From Sedimenticola sp. (GTDB taxonomy: Bacteria; Pseudomonadota; Gammaproteobacteria; Chromatiales; Chromatiaceae): 64,000 nt of DNA. The translations under genes were made by a program, and so were the position numbers. Under the pieces are notes generated by a model. It saw nothing but the letters and a program-made list of their open reading frames with translations, searched no databases and had not been told where the DNA came from. The number at the start of each line of letters is the position of its first letter. Positions within the stretch are counted from its first letter, which is position 1. The stretch is from contig PKUO01000104.1 in NCBI GenBank assembly GCA_002869585.1, positions 1-64,000 on the forward strand. Direction: 5' to 3'. Shown here piece by piece: positions 41,873 to 50,933 of the stretch.

Positions 41873-42628
41873 GTGAACGGACGTAAAATTATATCGTTCG
41901 AAAATATCAAAGTTGCGTGTAGAAACTGCAGTCTTACAACCCTCTGTCTACCGATGGGGTTGGAGCCTGATGATGTTGAAAAGCTTGATGACATCGTCAA
42001 GCGAAACCGTCCGCTGCATCGAGGCGATCACCTGTTTCGTGACGGTGACCGCTTTCACAGTCTCTATGTAGTCAAAACCGGTTCGGTCAAGACCTACGCC
42101 CCCAGCGAAGACGGCGGCGAGCAGGTGCTCGGCTTCCATCTGCCAGGCGAGTTGATCGGTCTTGATGCCATCGAGCACGAGATGCACAACTGCTCGGCCA
42201 AGATCCTTGAGACCTCGGCAGTCTGCGAAATCCCTTTTGAACATCTCGAAGAATTGAGCAGCACCATCCCCAGCCTGCAGCATCAGATGTTCCGCCTGCT
42301 GAGCCGGGAGATCGGCCATGACGAAGGGATGCTGACCTTGTTGGGCAAAAAGAATGCGGAAGAACGGCTGGCGGCATTTCTGGTCAGCCTGTCGGACCGT
42401 TTCAAACGCCGCGGCTTCTCCTCCACCGATTTCTACCTGAGCATGTCACGCCATGAAATCGGCAACTACCTGGGTCTCGCTGTTGAAACAGTGAGCAGAC
42501 TGTTTACCCGCTTTCAGGAAGAAGGCCTGTTGAATGTCGAACGCAAGCACATACAACTGCTGGATACGGATAAACTGCATAACATAGTTCAGGGCGAAGA
42601 CAGCGACAGCAAGCGTCAATACCCGTAA
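41873..42628 (+). CDS. fnr: FNR-type [4Fe-4S] oxygen-sensing transcription regulator
   Basis: 251 residues from GTG 41873; GTG 41864 and 41867 are in the same frame, but AAGAAGG fits 41873 best. The cluster ligands match E. coli FNR: C16-X2-C19-X5-C25 (ACRNCSLTTLC) plus the Cys in SAVCEIPFEHL. The HTH SMSRHEIGNYLGLAVETVSRLF has the E-X2-SR recognition residues. It is the canonical FNR of the window; the gene at 28255 is a divergent paralogue. Two FNR boxes lie upstream. Confidence 0.95.
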   Translation: MNGRKIISFENIKVACRNCSLTTLCLPMGLEPDDVEKLDDIVKRNRPLHRGDHLFRDGDRFHSLYVVKTGSVKTYAPSEDGGEQVLGFHLPGELIGLDAIEHEMHNCSAKILETSAVCEIPFEHLEELSSTIPSLQHQMFRLLSREIGHDEGMLTLLGKKNAEERLAAFLVSLSDRFKRRGFSSTDFYLSMSRHEIGNYLGLAVETVSRLFTRFQEEGLLNVERKHIQLLDTDKLHNIVQGEDSDSKRQYP

Positions 42629-42686
42629 CACCCACCCCATAACCGACTGTTTTAATTACCCGCCAATACCTGAACCTCGGGCGCTA

Positions 42687-43406
42687 TCAAGGCTGTTCGG
42701 TCTTTCGCCAGACACAGTGACCATCGCTTGCTTTTTCGATCGCCTGTAGCCGCTGTTCATGCAGCGCCAACTCTTCCGGGCTAACCCTTACCACCTTCAA
42801 GCGGGGACGGTCTACCGGTAACCGCTGAATGCCATCGGCGTTCGATTCCTCCCCCTCCGTCGCATCACCCTCCAGAAACAGGATGGTCTGTCCACCGGTC
42901 ATCTCCAGATAGACATCGGCGAGAATCTCGGCATCCAGCAAGGCGCCATGCAGTTCCCGATGGCTGTTGTTGATGGTGTAGCGTTTGCACAGGGCATCCA
43001 GGCTGTTTCGCTGGCCCGGATGCAGCTTCTTTGCCATTACCAGGGTATCGATTATCACGCATTCGCTGGCGAGCTTTCCCCAACCCGGGTCGAGGCGTTT
43101 CAGTTCGTGCTCGATAAACCCGACATCGAAGGGAGCGTTATGGATAATCAGCTCTGCCCCGCGGATGTAGTTCATGAAGTCATCGACCACATCGGCGAAT
43201 CTTGGCTTGTCCTCGAGAAACTCATTGGTGATGCCGTGCACCTCTATCGCCGCCTGATCGATTTCACGGTCCGGTTGGAGGTACTGATGGAAGTTATTCC
43301 CGGTCAGTCTCCTATCGACCATCTCCACGCAACCGATTTCGATAATCCGGTGCCCCTGCTGAGGCTCGAGACCCGTAGTCTCGGTATCAAGAACAATCTG
43401 TCTCAT
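42687..43406 (-). CDS. dnaQ: DNA polymerase III epsilon subunit (proofreading exonuclease)
   Basis: 239 residues with the DEDDh exonuclease motifs: LDTETTG (Exo I), IIHNAPFDVGFIEHEL (Exo II) and HGALLDAEILADVYLEMTGG (Exo III). It removes misincorporated bases during replication. AGGAG precedes the ATG. rnhA lies 23 bases upstream on the same strand, as in many gammaproteobacteria where they adjoin, though in E. coli they are divergent. Confidence 0.97.
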   Translation of the reverse strand: MRQIVLDTETTGLEPQQGHRIIEIGCVEMVDRRLTGNNFHQYLQPDREIDQAAIEVHGITNEFLEDKPRFADVVDDFMNYIRGAELIIHNAPFDVGFIEHELKRLDPGWGKLASECVIIDTLVMAKKLHPGQRNSLDALCKRYTINNSHRELHGALLDAEILADVYLEMTGGQTILFLEGDATEGEESNADGIQRLPVDRPRLKVVRVSPEELALHEQRLQAIEKASDGHCVWRKTEQP

Positions 43407-43429
43407 GCACGCTCCTCATGCAGATGTGG

Positions 43430-43864
43430 CTATAGGGATTCGATGCCTTTATTGGCCAACAGGTCTGCCAGTTCATTTTCCGGGTGGCCGCTGTGGCCCT
43501 TCACCCAATGCCATTCGATATCATGCTGGGTGACAAGTTGATCAAGACGCTGCCACAGGTCCACATTCTTCACCGCCTTTTTTGCCGCGGTGCGCCAGCC
43601 ATTGCGTTTCCAGTTATGTATCCACTGGGTAATGCCGTTTTTCACATATTGCGAATCGGTAGTGATGGCCACCTTGCTGTTGCGCGTCAGAGCGCCTAGG
43701 GCACTGATTACGGCCAGCAGTTCCATTCGATTGTTGGTGGTATCCGCTTCACCGCCAAACAGCTGTTTCTCATGCCCTTTGTAGCGCAACAGTGCCCCCC
43801 AGCCCCCCGGACCGGGATTGCCTTTGCAGGCGCCGTCAGTAAATATCTCGACCCTGTCAGCCAC
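43430..43864 (-). CDS. rnhA: Ribonuclease HI
   Basis: 144 residues with the four acidic catalytic residues in [41 protein letters not shown] and [10 protein letters not shown]. It cuts RNA in RNA-DNA hybrids. It overlaps the upstream methyltransferase by 8 bases and precedes dnaQ. Confidence 0.97.
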   Translation of the reverse strand: MADRVEIFTDGACKGNPGPGGWGALLRYKGHEKQLFGGEADTTNNRMELLAVISALGALTRNSKVAITTDSQYVKNGITQWIHNWKRNGWRTAAKKAVKNVDLWQRLDQLVTQHDIEWHWVKGHSGHPENELADLLANKGIESL

Positions 43865-44558
43865 GGTTACTGCTCCGCGCCGACGGCTCGGCCACCTGAT
43901 TGCTGATGCCCCGGGTTCTCAGTTTCCAGGCCGCCCGCCGGGGTGTCAGCGGGGTCACACGTTTCACCGCCTGGATGACATAGACGCCAGAGAATAGTGG
44001 CCAGAACCTTCGTCCCCAGGAATCCAGGCGACTTAATCTGCGCATCAGCCCCCGATGATTGAACGGTGGTCTGAACATCAGCGGGCGCTTCTTCTCCACC
44101 TCAAACCCCAGCAGTGACAGCCAGTCCAACACCCTGGATGGAGAGACAAACTGACCGCACCAGGGAACCTTGCCACTGCGCATGTGGAACAGACGCCAAA
44201 GCCCCCACAGGCTCCAGGGGTTGAAGGCAGTGATCAGTACCCGTCCTTCCGCAATCAGGACCCGATCCACTTCCCGCAATACCTGATGCGGTTCTGCCGA
44301 AAAATCCAGGGTGTGGGGCAGAATCGCCACATCGATTGTATCCGAGACAACTGGCAACAGATCGAGCCGGCAACGGATATACGAGAGAGAGAGATCACTG
44401 GCAGGCCGTAGCCGGGCTGTATCCAGCAGCACCTGTGAACGAATCTTGCTGGCGGTCAGATGCCGCTCCTGCTGGCCCAGTTGGCCCACCTGGATCAGAT
44501 GATATCCGAACAGATGGCCAAGCAACCCCTCCAGGCAGTCCCACTCCTGCTCCAGCAA
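43857..44558 (-). CDS. YafS-like SAM-dependent methyltransferase, start uncertain
   Basis: 233 residues from TTG 44558, the longest ORF with an ordinary start. [38 protein letters not shown] and [17 protein letters not shown] match the YafS family, usually beside rnhA. The frame stays open upstream to a TAA at 44637-44639 and encodes SLVAWFRTPAGQF before LLEQE, which looks like the missing N-terminal part of the family. It has no ATG, GTG or TTG; the only ATG (44615-44617) is one base out of frame. The true gene therefore starts near 44617 with a frameshift, or uses a rare start. It overlaps rnhA by 8 bases. Confidence 0.82.
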   Translation of the reverse strand: MLEQEWDCLEGLLGHLFGYHLIQVGQLGQQERHLTASKIRSQVLLDTARLRPASDLSLSYIRCRLDLLPVVSDTIDVAILPHTLDFSAEPHQVLREVDRVLIAEGRVLITAFNPWSLWGLWRLFHMRSGKVPWCGQFVSPSRVLDWLSLLGFEVEKKRPLMFRPPFNHRGLMRRLSRLDSWGRRFWPLFSGVYVIQAVKRVTPLTPRRAAWKLRTRGISNQVAEPSARSSNRG

Positions 44559-44833
44559 GAACTGGCCAGCCGGTGTGCGAAACCAGGCAACCAGGCTATC
44601 GGACAGATCCGGCGCATTAAAGCAAAACTGTTTTTTTTACATTTATATAATAATCAATTAATTACCAAACTTAGTTGGTGATTTACTTAATATTCACTAC
44701 AGACATTTACCGGTCCGCCGATACCTTATGCAGAGGATCTTTGTCTAGAAATGGATGCCGCCTTTGCGTATAGTCCAATTCCATGTTTCAGCCCCCCTCT
44801 GGTGGCTAAATCCCAGATATCCAGGACGAGTAG

Positions 44834-46495
44834 ATGGCATCGAATAACAACACCCTAGTGGCCCTCGCCTTGCCAGTCATTCTCACCATTTCCGGTTGTA
44901 ATTCGGTAATGACTAAGAATGCCCCCGAAGCGGCAGTGGAACCCCCCGCCCGGGAGACAACCACCGATAGAGCCAAGGAGACCATTACTCCTCCGCTGAA
45001 AAAGCCATCAAGCGGCACACAACTTTCTCTCAAGCCAAGACTCTCTATTGAGGATACCAGCAATACCAGCCTGCCAGAAGAACCCGCCAAGGCCCACGAG
45101 AAGCTCTGGCAAAGGATACAGGATAAATTCGCCCTGGATATCCCCGAGAATGACAGGGTTGAGCGTGAAATCGAACGTTTTGTTCGCTACGACAAACACC
45201 TGCAACAGGTTCAGGAGCGCGCAGTACCCTATCTGTTCTTCATCGCCGAGGAGATCGAGAAACGCAATCTGCCCGGCGAACTGGCACTGCTACCGGTAAT
45301 AGAGAGCGCCTACCGGCCGTTCGCCTTCTCGGCCGGACGGGCTGCGGGCCTATGGCAATTCATACCCTCCACAGGAAAACTCTATGGCCTCGAACAGAAC
45401 TGGTGGTATGACGGACGTCGTGATGTAGTAGCAGCCACGCATGCCGCACTGGATCACTTGAAGGAGTTGTCGGAGCAGTTTGATGGCGACTGGGAGCTGG
45501 CTCTGGCGGCCTACAATGCCGGCCCAGGCGGTGTCTCCCGGGCAATCCGCAGCAACAGCGACAAGGGCGAGCCGACCGACTTCTGGAGCCTGGACCTGCC
45601 GAAAGAGACAAAGCACTATGTTCCGCGTCTGCTGGCGCTGGCAAAGATGTTCTCAGATCCGGAAAAATACAGCCTCACCCTGTCTGCCATACCCAATCGA
45701 CCCTATTTCGAAAGCATTGACACCCAATCCCAACTCGACCTGGCATTGGCGGCGGACATGGCTGGCATATCGATTGATGACCTGTATAGACTGAATCCGG
45801 GATTCAACCGCTGGGCAACCGCACCCGATGGGCCTCATCGTCTGAATATTCCGGTCAACAACTCTGGCACCTTCAAACAGAAACTGGCACAACTGTCTCA
45901 GAATGACCGGCTAAAATGGACCCGTTACCAGATCGGCCAAGGCGATAATCTCGGCAGCATTGCCAACAAATTCGGGACAACAGTGACTCTGCTCAAGCAG
46001 GTGAACAAACTGCGTGACAATCGAATCAGAGCCGGAAAACACCTGCTGATACCGGTTCCGTCACAAAACCCCGAACAGTACGCCTCTTTAGCAGAGTCAT
46101 CCCCTACCCCGAAAGACAGGACCATCCACTACACCGTACGCGCCGGGGACTCCTTCTGGGGGATTGGCAGAAAGTACAATATCAGCCCCAAGGTGTTGGC
46201 CGGCTGGAACAATCTCGCCCTGAACAGCACCCTGCGTCCGGGACAGAAACTGATCATCAAGGTGCAAACGGCATCGAATCGAGCCATCAGCCTCCCAACG
46301 CGCGCACAGTCCAAGGTCTCCAGCAGAAGCTCAGTGCGCTATCGTGTACGCAAGGGCGACTCGCTGTTCAGTATTGCTGAACGCTTCCAGGTATCGGTCG
46401 CCGATCTGCGAAAATGGAACAGCCTACCCAGCAAATACCTCCAGCCTGGCCAGAAAATTAATCTCTACGTGGATCAGACAGCTCAGACCCTCTGA
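44834..46495 (+). CDS. mltD: Membrane-bound lytic murein transglycosylase D
   Basis: 553 residues. The lipobox ISGC gives a lipid-anchored Cys near residue 22. The SLT catalytic domain (about 105-260) includes the Glu in LPVIESAYRPFAFSAGRAAGLWQF. Three LysM domains follow: QIGQGDNLGSIANKFG, TVRAGDSFWGIGRKYN and RVRKGDSLFSIAERFQ. It cuts peptidoglycan glycan strands in the periplasm. It diverges from the yafS-like gene, as near E. coli mltD-gloB-yafS, but gloB is absent. Confidence 0.95.
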   Translation: MASNNNTLVALALPVILTISGCNSVMTKNAPEAAVEPPARETTTDRAKETITPPLKKPSSGTQLSLKPRLSIEDTSNTSLPEEPAKAHEKLWQRIQDKFALDIPENDRVEREIERFVRYDKHLQQVQERAVPYLFFIAEEIEKRNLPGELALLPVIESAYRPFAFSAGRAAGLWQFIPSTGKLYGLEQNWWYDGRRDVVAATHAALDHLKELSEQFDGDWELALAAYNAGPGGVSRAIRSNSDKGEPTDFWSLDLPKETKHYVPRLLALAKMFSDPEKYSLTLSAIPNRPYFESIDTQSQLDLALAADMAGISIDDLYRLNPGFNRWATAPDGPHRLNIPVNNSGTFKQKLAQLSQNDRLKWTRYQIGQGDNLGSIANKFGTTVTLLKQVNKLRDNRIRAGKHLLIPVPSQNPEQYASLAESSPTPKDRTIHYTVRAGDSFWGIGRKYNISPKVLAGWNNLALNSTLRPGQKLIIKVQTASNRAISLPTRAQSKVSSRSSVRYRVRKGDSLFSIAERFQVSVADLRKWNSLPSKYLQPGQKINLYVDQTAQTL

Positions 46496-46527
46496 GAACA
46501 CCTGATCCGGCGCTTAAACTGCCGGGA

Positions 46528-48537
46528 TCATGGGGTGACTTTGAAGCAGCTGACCCGATGCGACGCGCTGACAACCACCTCACCGGGATAGCCCTTTCGG
46601 CACTCCTCACTCGCTTGGGGGCATCTTGGATGGAAATGACACCCGGCAGGGGGATGGGCAGGAGACGGCATATCCCCTTCCAACCGGATTACCTGCCGTC
46701 GGGTTGCGGCATCGACAACCGGCACCGCCGACAACAGCGCCTGAGTGTAAGGGTGCCTGGGGGAGCCGAGTATCTCATCCACCCCGCCCTGCTCGACTAT
46801 CCGCCCCAGATACATCACCGCCACTTCATGGGCCAGATAGGCGACCACTGATATATTGTGGGTGATGAACAGGTAGGAGAGCCTGTGCTCATCCTGGAGG
46901 GATTTGAGCAGGTTGAGAATTTGCGCCTGGACAGACACATCCAGCGCGCTGGTAGGTTCATCGCAGATGATCAGGCGCGGGTCCACCGCAAGGGAACGGG
47001 CAACACAAATCCGCTGGCGTTGGCCACCGGAAAATTCATGCGGGTAGCGGTTTATAGCATCACCAGAGAGCCCGACATGAGAGAGCAGATCAGCAATACG
47101 CGCCGATCGCTGTTGCGCGGAGCCACCCAGCCCCTGTGCCTTCATGCCCTCTTCGATGATATCGCCCACCAGCAAACGCGGATTCATTGAGGCCATCGGA
47201 TCCTGAAAGATGATCTGCAGATCAGAGCGGCGCTTGCGCATGCGCTCCCCCTTCAACTCGGTCAACTCATCTCCATCGAACAGTACACTGCCAGCCGTGG
47301 GCCGAAGCAGTTGCAGAATGCCTTTTCCCACCGTTGTCTTGCCACAGCCTGACTCTCCCACCAGGGCCAGGGTTCTGGCCGCCCCGATCGAAAGGGAAAG
47401 ACCATCCACCGCCTTCACCTGCCCCACGACGCGCTTGAACACCCCCTTGTGAATCGGGAAATGGACCCGCAGCCCCTCAACCTTGAGCAGCGGTTCGGCA
47501 CTTGCAGGTTCATCCGGGGGCGAATGCTTCGTCGCTTCCTCAATACTGTTTGTTGCTGCATCAGGATTATGACAGCGCAGTGCATGATCGGCACCCAGCT
47601 GAATCCACTGCGGCACTTCGCGGCTGCACAGGTCACTGGCCCGATCACAGCGATCGATGAAACGGCAACCTGTGAAGGTTTGATTCAGGGACGGGACCGA
47701 GCCTTTTATCACCGCCAGCTTGTGCGAGCGCTTTTCCTGGCCTGGCAGGGAATCGAACAGTTTCTGGCTGTAGGGGTGTTTTGGATTAGAAAAAAACTGG
47801 TCACGGCTCGCCTCTTCGACAATATGCCCGGCATACATCACCGCCACCCGGTCTGCCACTTCCGAAACCACCCCAAGATCGTGGGTAATCAGCAGAATCG
47901 CCATCTCGGTCTTCCGCTGCAGATCCCGCATCAGTTTCAAAACCTGCGCCTGAATCGTCACATCCAGTGCCGTGGTCGGCTCATCAGCAATCAGCAACTC
48001 CGGATTGCCCGCCAGCGCCATCGCAATCATCACACGTTGCTTCATGCCCCCGGAGAGCTGATGGGGATACTCATTGATCCTGCGTTCGGGGTCGGGGATA
48101 CCCACGGCATGCAACAGTTCCAGCACCCGCTTGTCGCCGCGAACGTCCGACACCGCGTCATGAATCCTGATCGCTTCGCTTATCTGATCCCCAATGGACA
48201 TGACCGGGTTGAGCGAGGTCATCGGCTCCTGGAAAATCATCGCCAGGCGCCCGCCACGTTCGTTGCGCATATCTCGCTCAGGCAAGTCGAGTAGCTGAGT
48301 CTCTCCCAGCAAAACCTGGCCATCCACCACCCGACCGACCGGGGGTAGCAGACGCATGATCGACAGCGCGGTCATCGATTTGCCACAGCCCGATTCACCG
48401 AGCAGCGCGAAGGTCTCACCCTTGCGGATACTGAGATCGACACCATCCACCGCACGGGCCGGATTGTCATCGCTACCCAGCCAGGTCTGGAGGTTTTCAA
48501 CTTTCAGCAGGATGTCGCTCATTGATTGGTTGCCCAT
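46528..48537 (-). CDS. Dipeptide/oligopeptide ABC transporter, fused double ATPase (YejF-like)
   Basis: 669 residues with two full ABC ATPase domains, each followed by an oligopeptide-binding C-terminal extension ([14 protein letters not shown] and [14 protein letters not shown]). The Walker A sites are GESGCGKSM and [11 protein letters not shown]; the signatures are QLSGGMKQR and EFSGGQRQR. It powers import of peptides or related solutes. Starts at 48537 or 48522 are possible. It is the last gene of the four-gene operon, 6 bases after the permease at 48544. Confidence 0.95.
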   Translation of the reverse strand: MGNQSMSDILLKVENLQTWLGSDDNPARAVDGVDLSIRKGETFALLGESGCGKSMTALSIMRLLPPVGRVVDGQVLLGETQLLDLPERDMRNERGGRLAMIFQEPMTSLNPVMSIGDQISEAIRIHDAVSDVRGDKRVLELLHAVGIPDPERRINEYPHQLSGGMKQRVMIAMALAGNPELLIADEPTTALDVTIQAQVLKLMRDLQRKTEMAILLITHDLGVVSEVADRVAVMYAGHIVEEASRDQFFSNPKHPYSQKLFDSLPGQEKRSHKLAVIKGSVPSLNQTFTGCRFIDRCDRASDLCSREVPQWIQLGADHALRCHNPDAATNSIEEATKHSPPDEPASAEPLLKVEGLRVHFPIHKGVFKRVVGQVKAVDGLSLSIGAARTLALVGESGCGKTTVGKGILQLLRPTAGSVLFDGDELTELKGERMRKRRSDLQIIFQDPMASMNPRLLVGDIIEEGMKAQGLGGSAQQRSARIADLLSHVGLSGDAINRYPHEFSGGQRQRICVARSLAVDPRLIICDEPTSALDVSVQAQILNLLKSLQDEHRLSYLFITHNISVVAYLAHEVAVMYLGRIVEQGGVDEILGSPRHPYTQALLSAVPVVDAATRRQVIRLEGDMPSPAHPPAGCHFHPRCPQASEECRKGYPGEVVVSASHRVSCFKVTP

Positions 48538-48543
48538 TCAGAT

Positions 48544-49956
48544 CTAGCGGTTATGCCGCAATCTTGGATCGAAGGCGTCACGTACCACATCTGAAAACAG
48601 ATTGGCAGACAACACCAGGGTAAACATGAACACCATGGCGGCGGCCAGCGACCACCAGACAATCGGCTCCCGGGCCATTTCCAAACGAGCGCTGTTGATC
48701 ATGTTGCCCCAACTGTTCATCGTTGGATCAACGCCGATATTGACGTAGGAGAGCACCGCCTCGGCCAGCACCAGCCCGGAAAAGTCGAGCACCACGGTGA
48801 TCAGAACAATGTGCAGCACGTTGGGAAGTATATGGCGCATGATGATCTGAAAATGCCCAACGCCAAACGCCGTGGCAGCCTGGACATAATCAATCTCGCG
48901 GAGCTTCATCGCCTCGCCACGCAACAACCGGCAAAGTCCGGTCCAGCTGGTCACGCCGAGAATGATGCAGAGAAACAGCAGGCGCAGATCGGCCCGCTCG
49001 ACAATACTGTTGAACTCCTCGGCATGATTGCTCATATAGATCTGCAGCATCAGGATGGCCGCGGCAATCAACAGCACCCCGGGGATCGAATTGAGGGTGG
49101 TATAGAGATACTGGATTACATCATCCACCCAACCACGGAAATAGCCGGCCATGATCCCCAACAGCACCGCCGCAGGCAGCATCACCAGGGTGGTCAGGGT
49201 GCCAATCAACAGCCCGGTACGGATGCTTTTCAGCGCCTGGTAGAAGACATCCTCACCCACTTTGTCGGTTCCAAATAGGTGGTAGACACGGGCCAGCTCC
49301 ATCGCTGAGAACAACAGCACCAGGACCACCGTCAGGGTCATCAGCATGACTCGCCAGGGGATCTCGGTTTTCCCCGCTATTATCTCTTTCGCCACCTGGC
49401 CGAAGTGCCTGGCGCTGCGCATACTGATCAGCATAAACAGGATATTCGCCAGCACCAGGCTGACCACAATCCCCTTCAGCGAGCCGAGCATGGTCCGCTG
49501 GATAACATCCGGCAACCACTCCTGCTGGGGATCGGTCAAGTGTGCGCCACCGTGAACCAGCCGGGGAAAATCACGGACTGTGGTTCCATCCGCCAGTTCT
49601 ATCGTCTCCTTGGCGTACAGATAGACGGCAAGCGGGGCAGAATAGGTCTTCTCCTGACGGGTTCGCAAGCCGTCGACCATCTGGTCGAACAGGCTGATGA
49701 TCTCGGTGGAGTACTTGCCTTCGCCACCCTGCTCTTCGGCTGGCAGTTGCGGGTGGAAGTGGATCGAGTCAAGCAAACCAATCGCCAGATAAAAGCACAG
49801 TACCACCAGGGTGCCCATGCCGGTGCGACTGCGGATCACCCGCCCCCAGGGTGCGCGCAGGTGCTCCTTCTTCGAGGCGTAGATCGCAAAAGCGGTGGTT
49901 ACGACCACCAGCACAAAGACCAGGAAGTCTGTCCAGAGAATCACCATACCCGCCAT
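48544..49956 (-). CDS. ABC transporter permease (DppC/OppC-type)
   Basis: 470 residues, long for the family. It has a first span, then a periplasmic part of about 100 residues (FHPQLPAEEQGGEGKY onward) and a second insertion, before the C-terminal inner-membrane domain with the EAA-loop region MKLREIDYVQAATAFGVGH and HILPNVLHIVLITVVL. It overlaps the upstream permease by 1 base (TGATG). It forms the channel with its partner permease. Confidence 0.9.
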   Translation of the reverse strand: MAGMVILWTDFLVFVLVVVTTAFAIYASKKEHLRAPWGRVIRSRTGMGTLVVLCFYLAIGLLDSIHFHPQLPAEEQGGEGKYSTEIISLFDQMVDGLRTRQEKTYSAPLAVYLYAKETIELADGTTVRDFPRLVHGGAHLTDPQQEWLPDVIQRTMLGSLKGIVVSLVLANILFMLISMRSARHFGQVAKEIIAGKTEIPWRVMLMTLTVVLVLLFSAMELARVYHLFGTDKVGEDVFYQALKSIRTGLLIGTLTTLVMLPAAVLLGIMAGYFRGWVDDVIQYLYTTLNSIPGVLLIAAAILMLQIYMSNHAEEFNSIVERADLRLLFLCIILGVTSWTGLCRLLRGEAMKLREIDYVQAATAFGVGHFQIIMRHILPNVLHIVLITVVLDFSGLVLAEAVLSYVNIGVDPTMNSWGNMINSARLEMAREPIVWWSLAAAMVFMFTLVLSANLFSDVVRDAFDPRLRHNR

Positions 49957-50933
49957 CAGGAGAGCCTCACGCGCGGATCGACCAGGGTGTAGGAGATATC
50001 GGTCAGAATCAGACCAAGGATATAGAGTGCCGAGCCGAGAAACACCATCGCCCTGACGATGGCAAAGTCCTGGCTGCTGATGGCGTCGATGGTGTAACTG
50101 CCCAATCCGGGTATGCCGAAAAAGGATTCGGTGATCAGGCTCCCCATGAACAGCAGCGGCAATACCACCACTACACCGGTGAGGATCGGGATCATGGCGT
50201 TTTTCAGGACATGGCGGAAGAGTACCACCGTTTCCGAGAGGCCCTTGGCGCGGGCGGTGCGCACATAATCCTTGTTGATCTCTTCCAGAAACAGGGTTCG
50301 ATACCAGCGCGTGCCCGAGCCGATACCGCCGATCACGCCGATAATCACCGGCAGCACCAGGAACTTGATTGCACTGATGCCCGTGTCATAACCGGAAATC
50401 GGCACCAGATGGAGCAGCTTGCTCACCAGATACTGCCCACCGATGATGTAGAACAGTCCGGATATCGACATCATCACCACGCACAGCACCACACTCCAGA
50501 AATCGATGTAGGTCGCCCGAAAAAAGGCGATCAGCAGAGCGTAGGTGATATTCACCAACAGTCCGATCAACAGCACCGGAATCGCAATCGCCAGACTCGG
50601 CCACATGCGCTGGGATATGTCGTAGCCGATATCCCGACCGCTGTCAGAGGTGCCGAAATCGAACTGAAAGAGTTTCAGGGACTTCTGGAAAAAGATGGTC
50701 TCTGTGAGCTTGCCCGTCCCACTTGCGGATTGATTCACCAGCAGCGGCTGGTCATAGCCCCGCTCTCTTTTCCAATTCTCGACTGCCTCGGGCGTCACGC
50801 GTTTCATGCCCAGGTGCATGCGGGCCATGTCATCCGGTGAATTGATCACAAAAAACAACAGAAAGGTCAGCACGTTGACGCCGACCAGGATAGGTATGGC
50901 ATAGAGAATACGCCGTATGATATAGGCCATCAT
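49956..50933 (-). CDS. ABC transporter permease (DppB/OppB-type)
   Basis: 325 residues from ATG 50933, with GAGAGGAG 9 bases upstream; an upstream in-frame extension to 51041 overlaps the binding protein and is rejected. The start AYIIRRILYAIPILVGVNVL and the loop DYVRTARAKGLSETVVLFRHVLKNAMIPIL are typical of DppB. The ATG overlaps the stop of the binding-protein gene by 4 bases. Confidence 0.93.
   Translation of the reverse strand: MMAYIIRRILYAIPILVGVNVLTFLLFFVINSPDDMARMHLGMKRVTPEAVENWKRERGYDQPLLVNQSASGTGKLTETIFFQKSLKLFQFDFGTSDSGRDIGYDISQRMWPSLAIAIPVLLIGLLVNITYALLIAFFRATYIDFWSVVLCVVMMSISGLFYIIGGQYLVSKLLHLVPISGYDTGISAIKFLVLPVIIGVIGGIGSGTRWYRTLFLEEINKDYVRTARAKGLSETVVLFRHVLKNAMIPILTGVVVVLPLLFMGSLITESFFGIPGLGSYTIDAISSQDFAIVRAMVFLGSALYILGLILTDISYTLVDPRVRLS

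Noticed and set aside
46506-46533. Hairpin between mltD and the ABC ATPase
   Set aside because: Stem has a bulge and no T-tract; support is insufficient.
49851-50840. 329-codon plus-strand open frame across the ABC permeases
   Set aside because: Composition is His/Gln/Arg-rich with no domain, typical of a shadow of membrane-protein codons.
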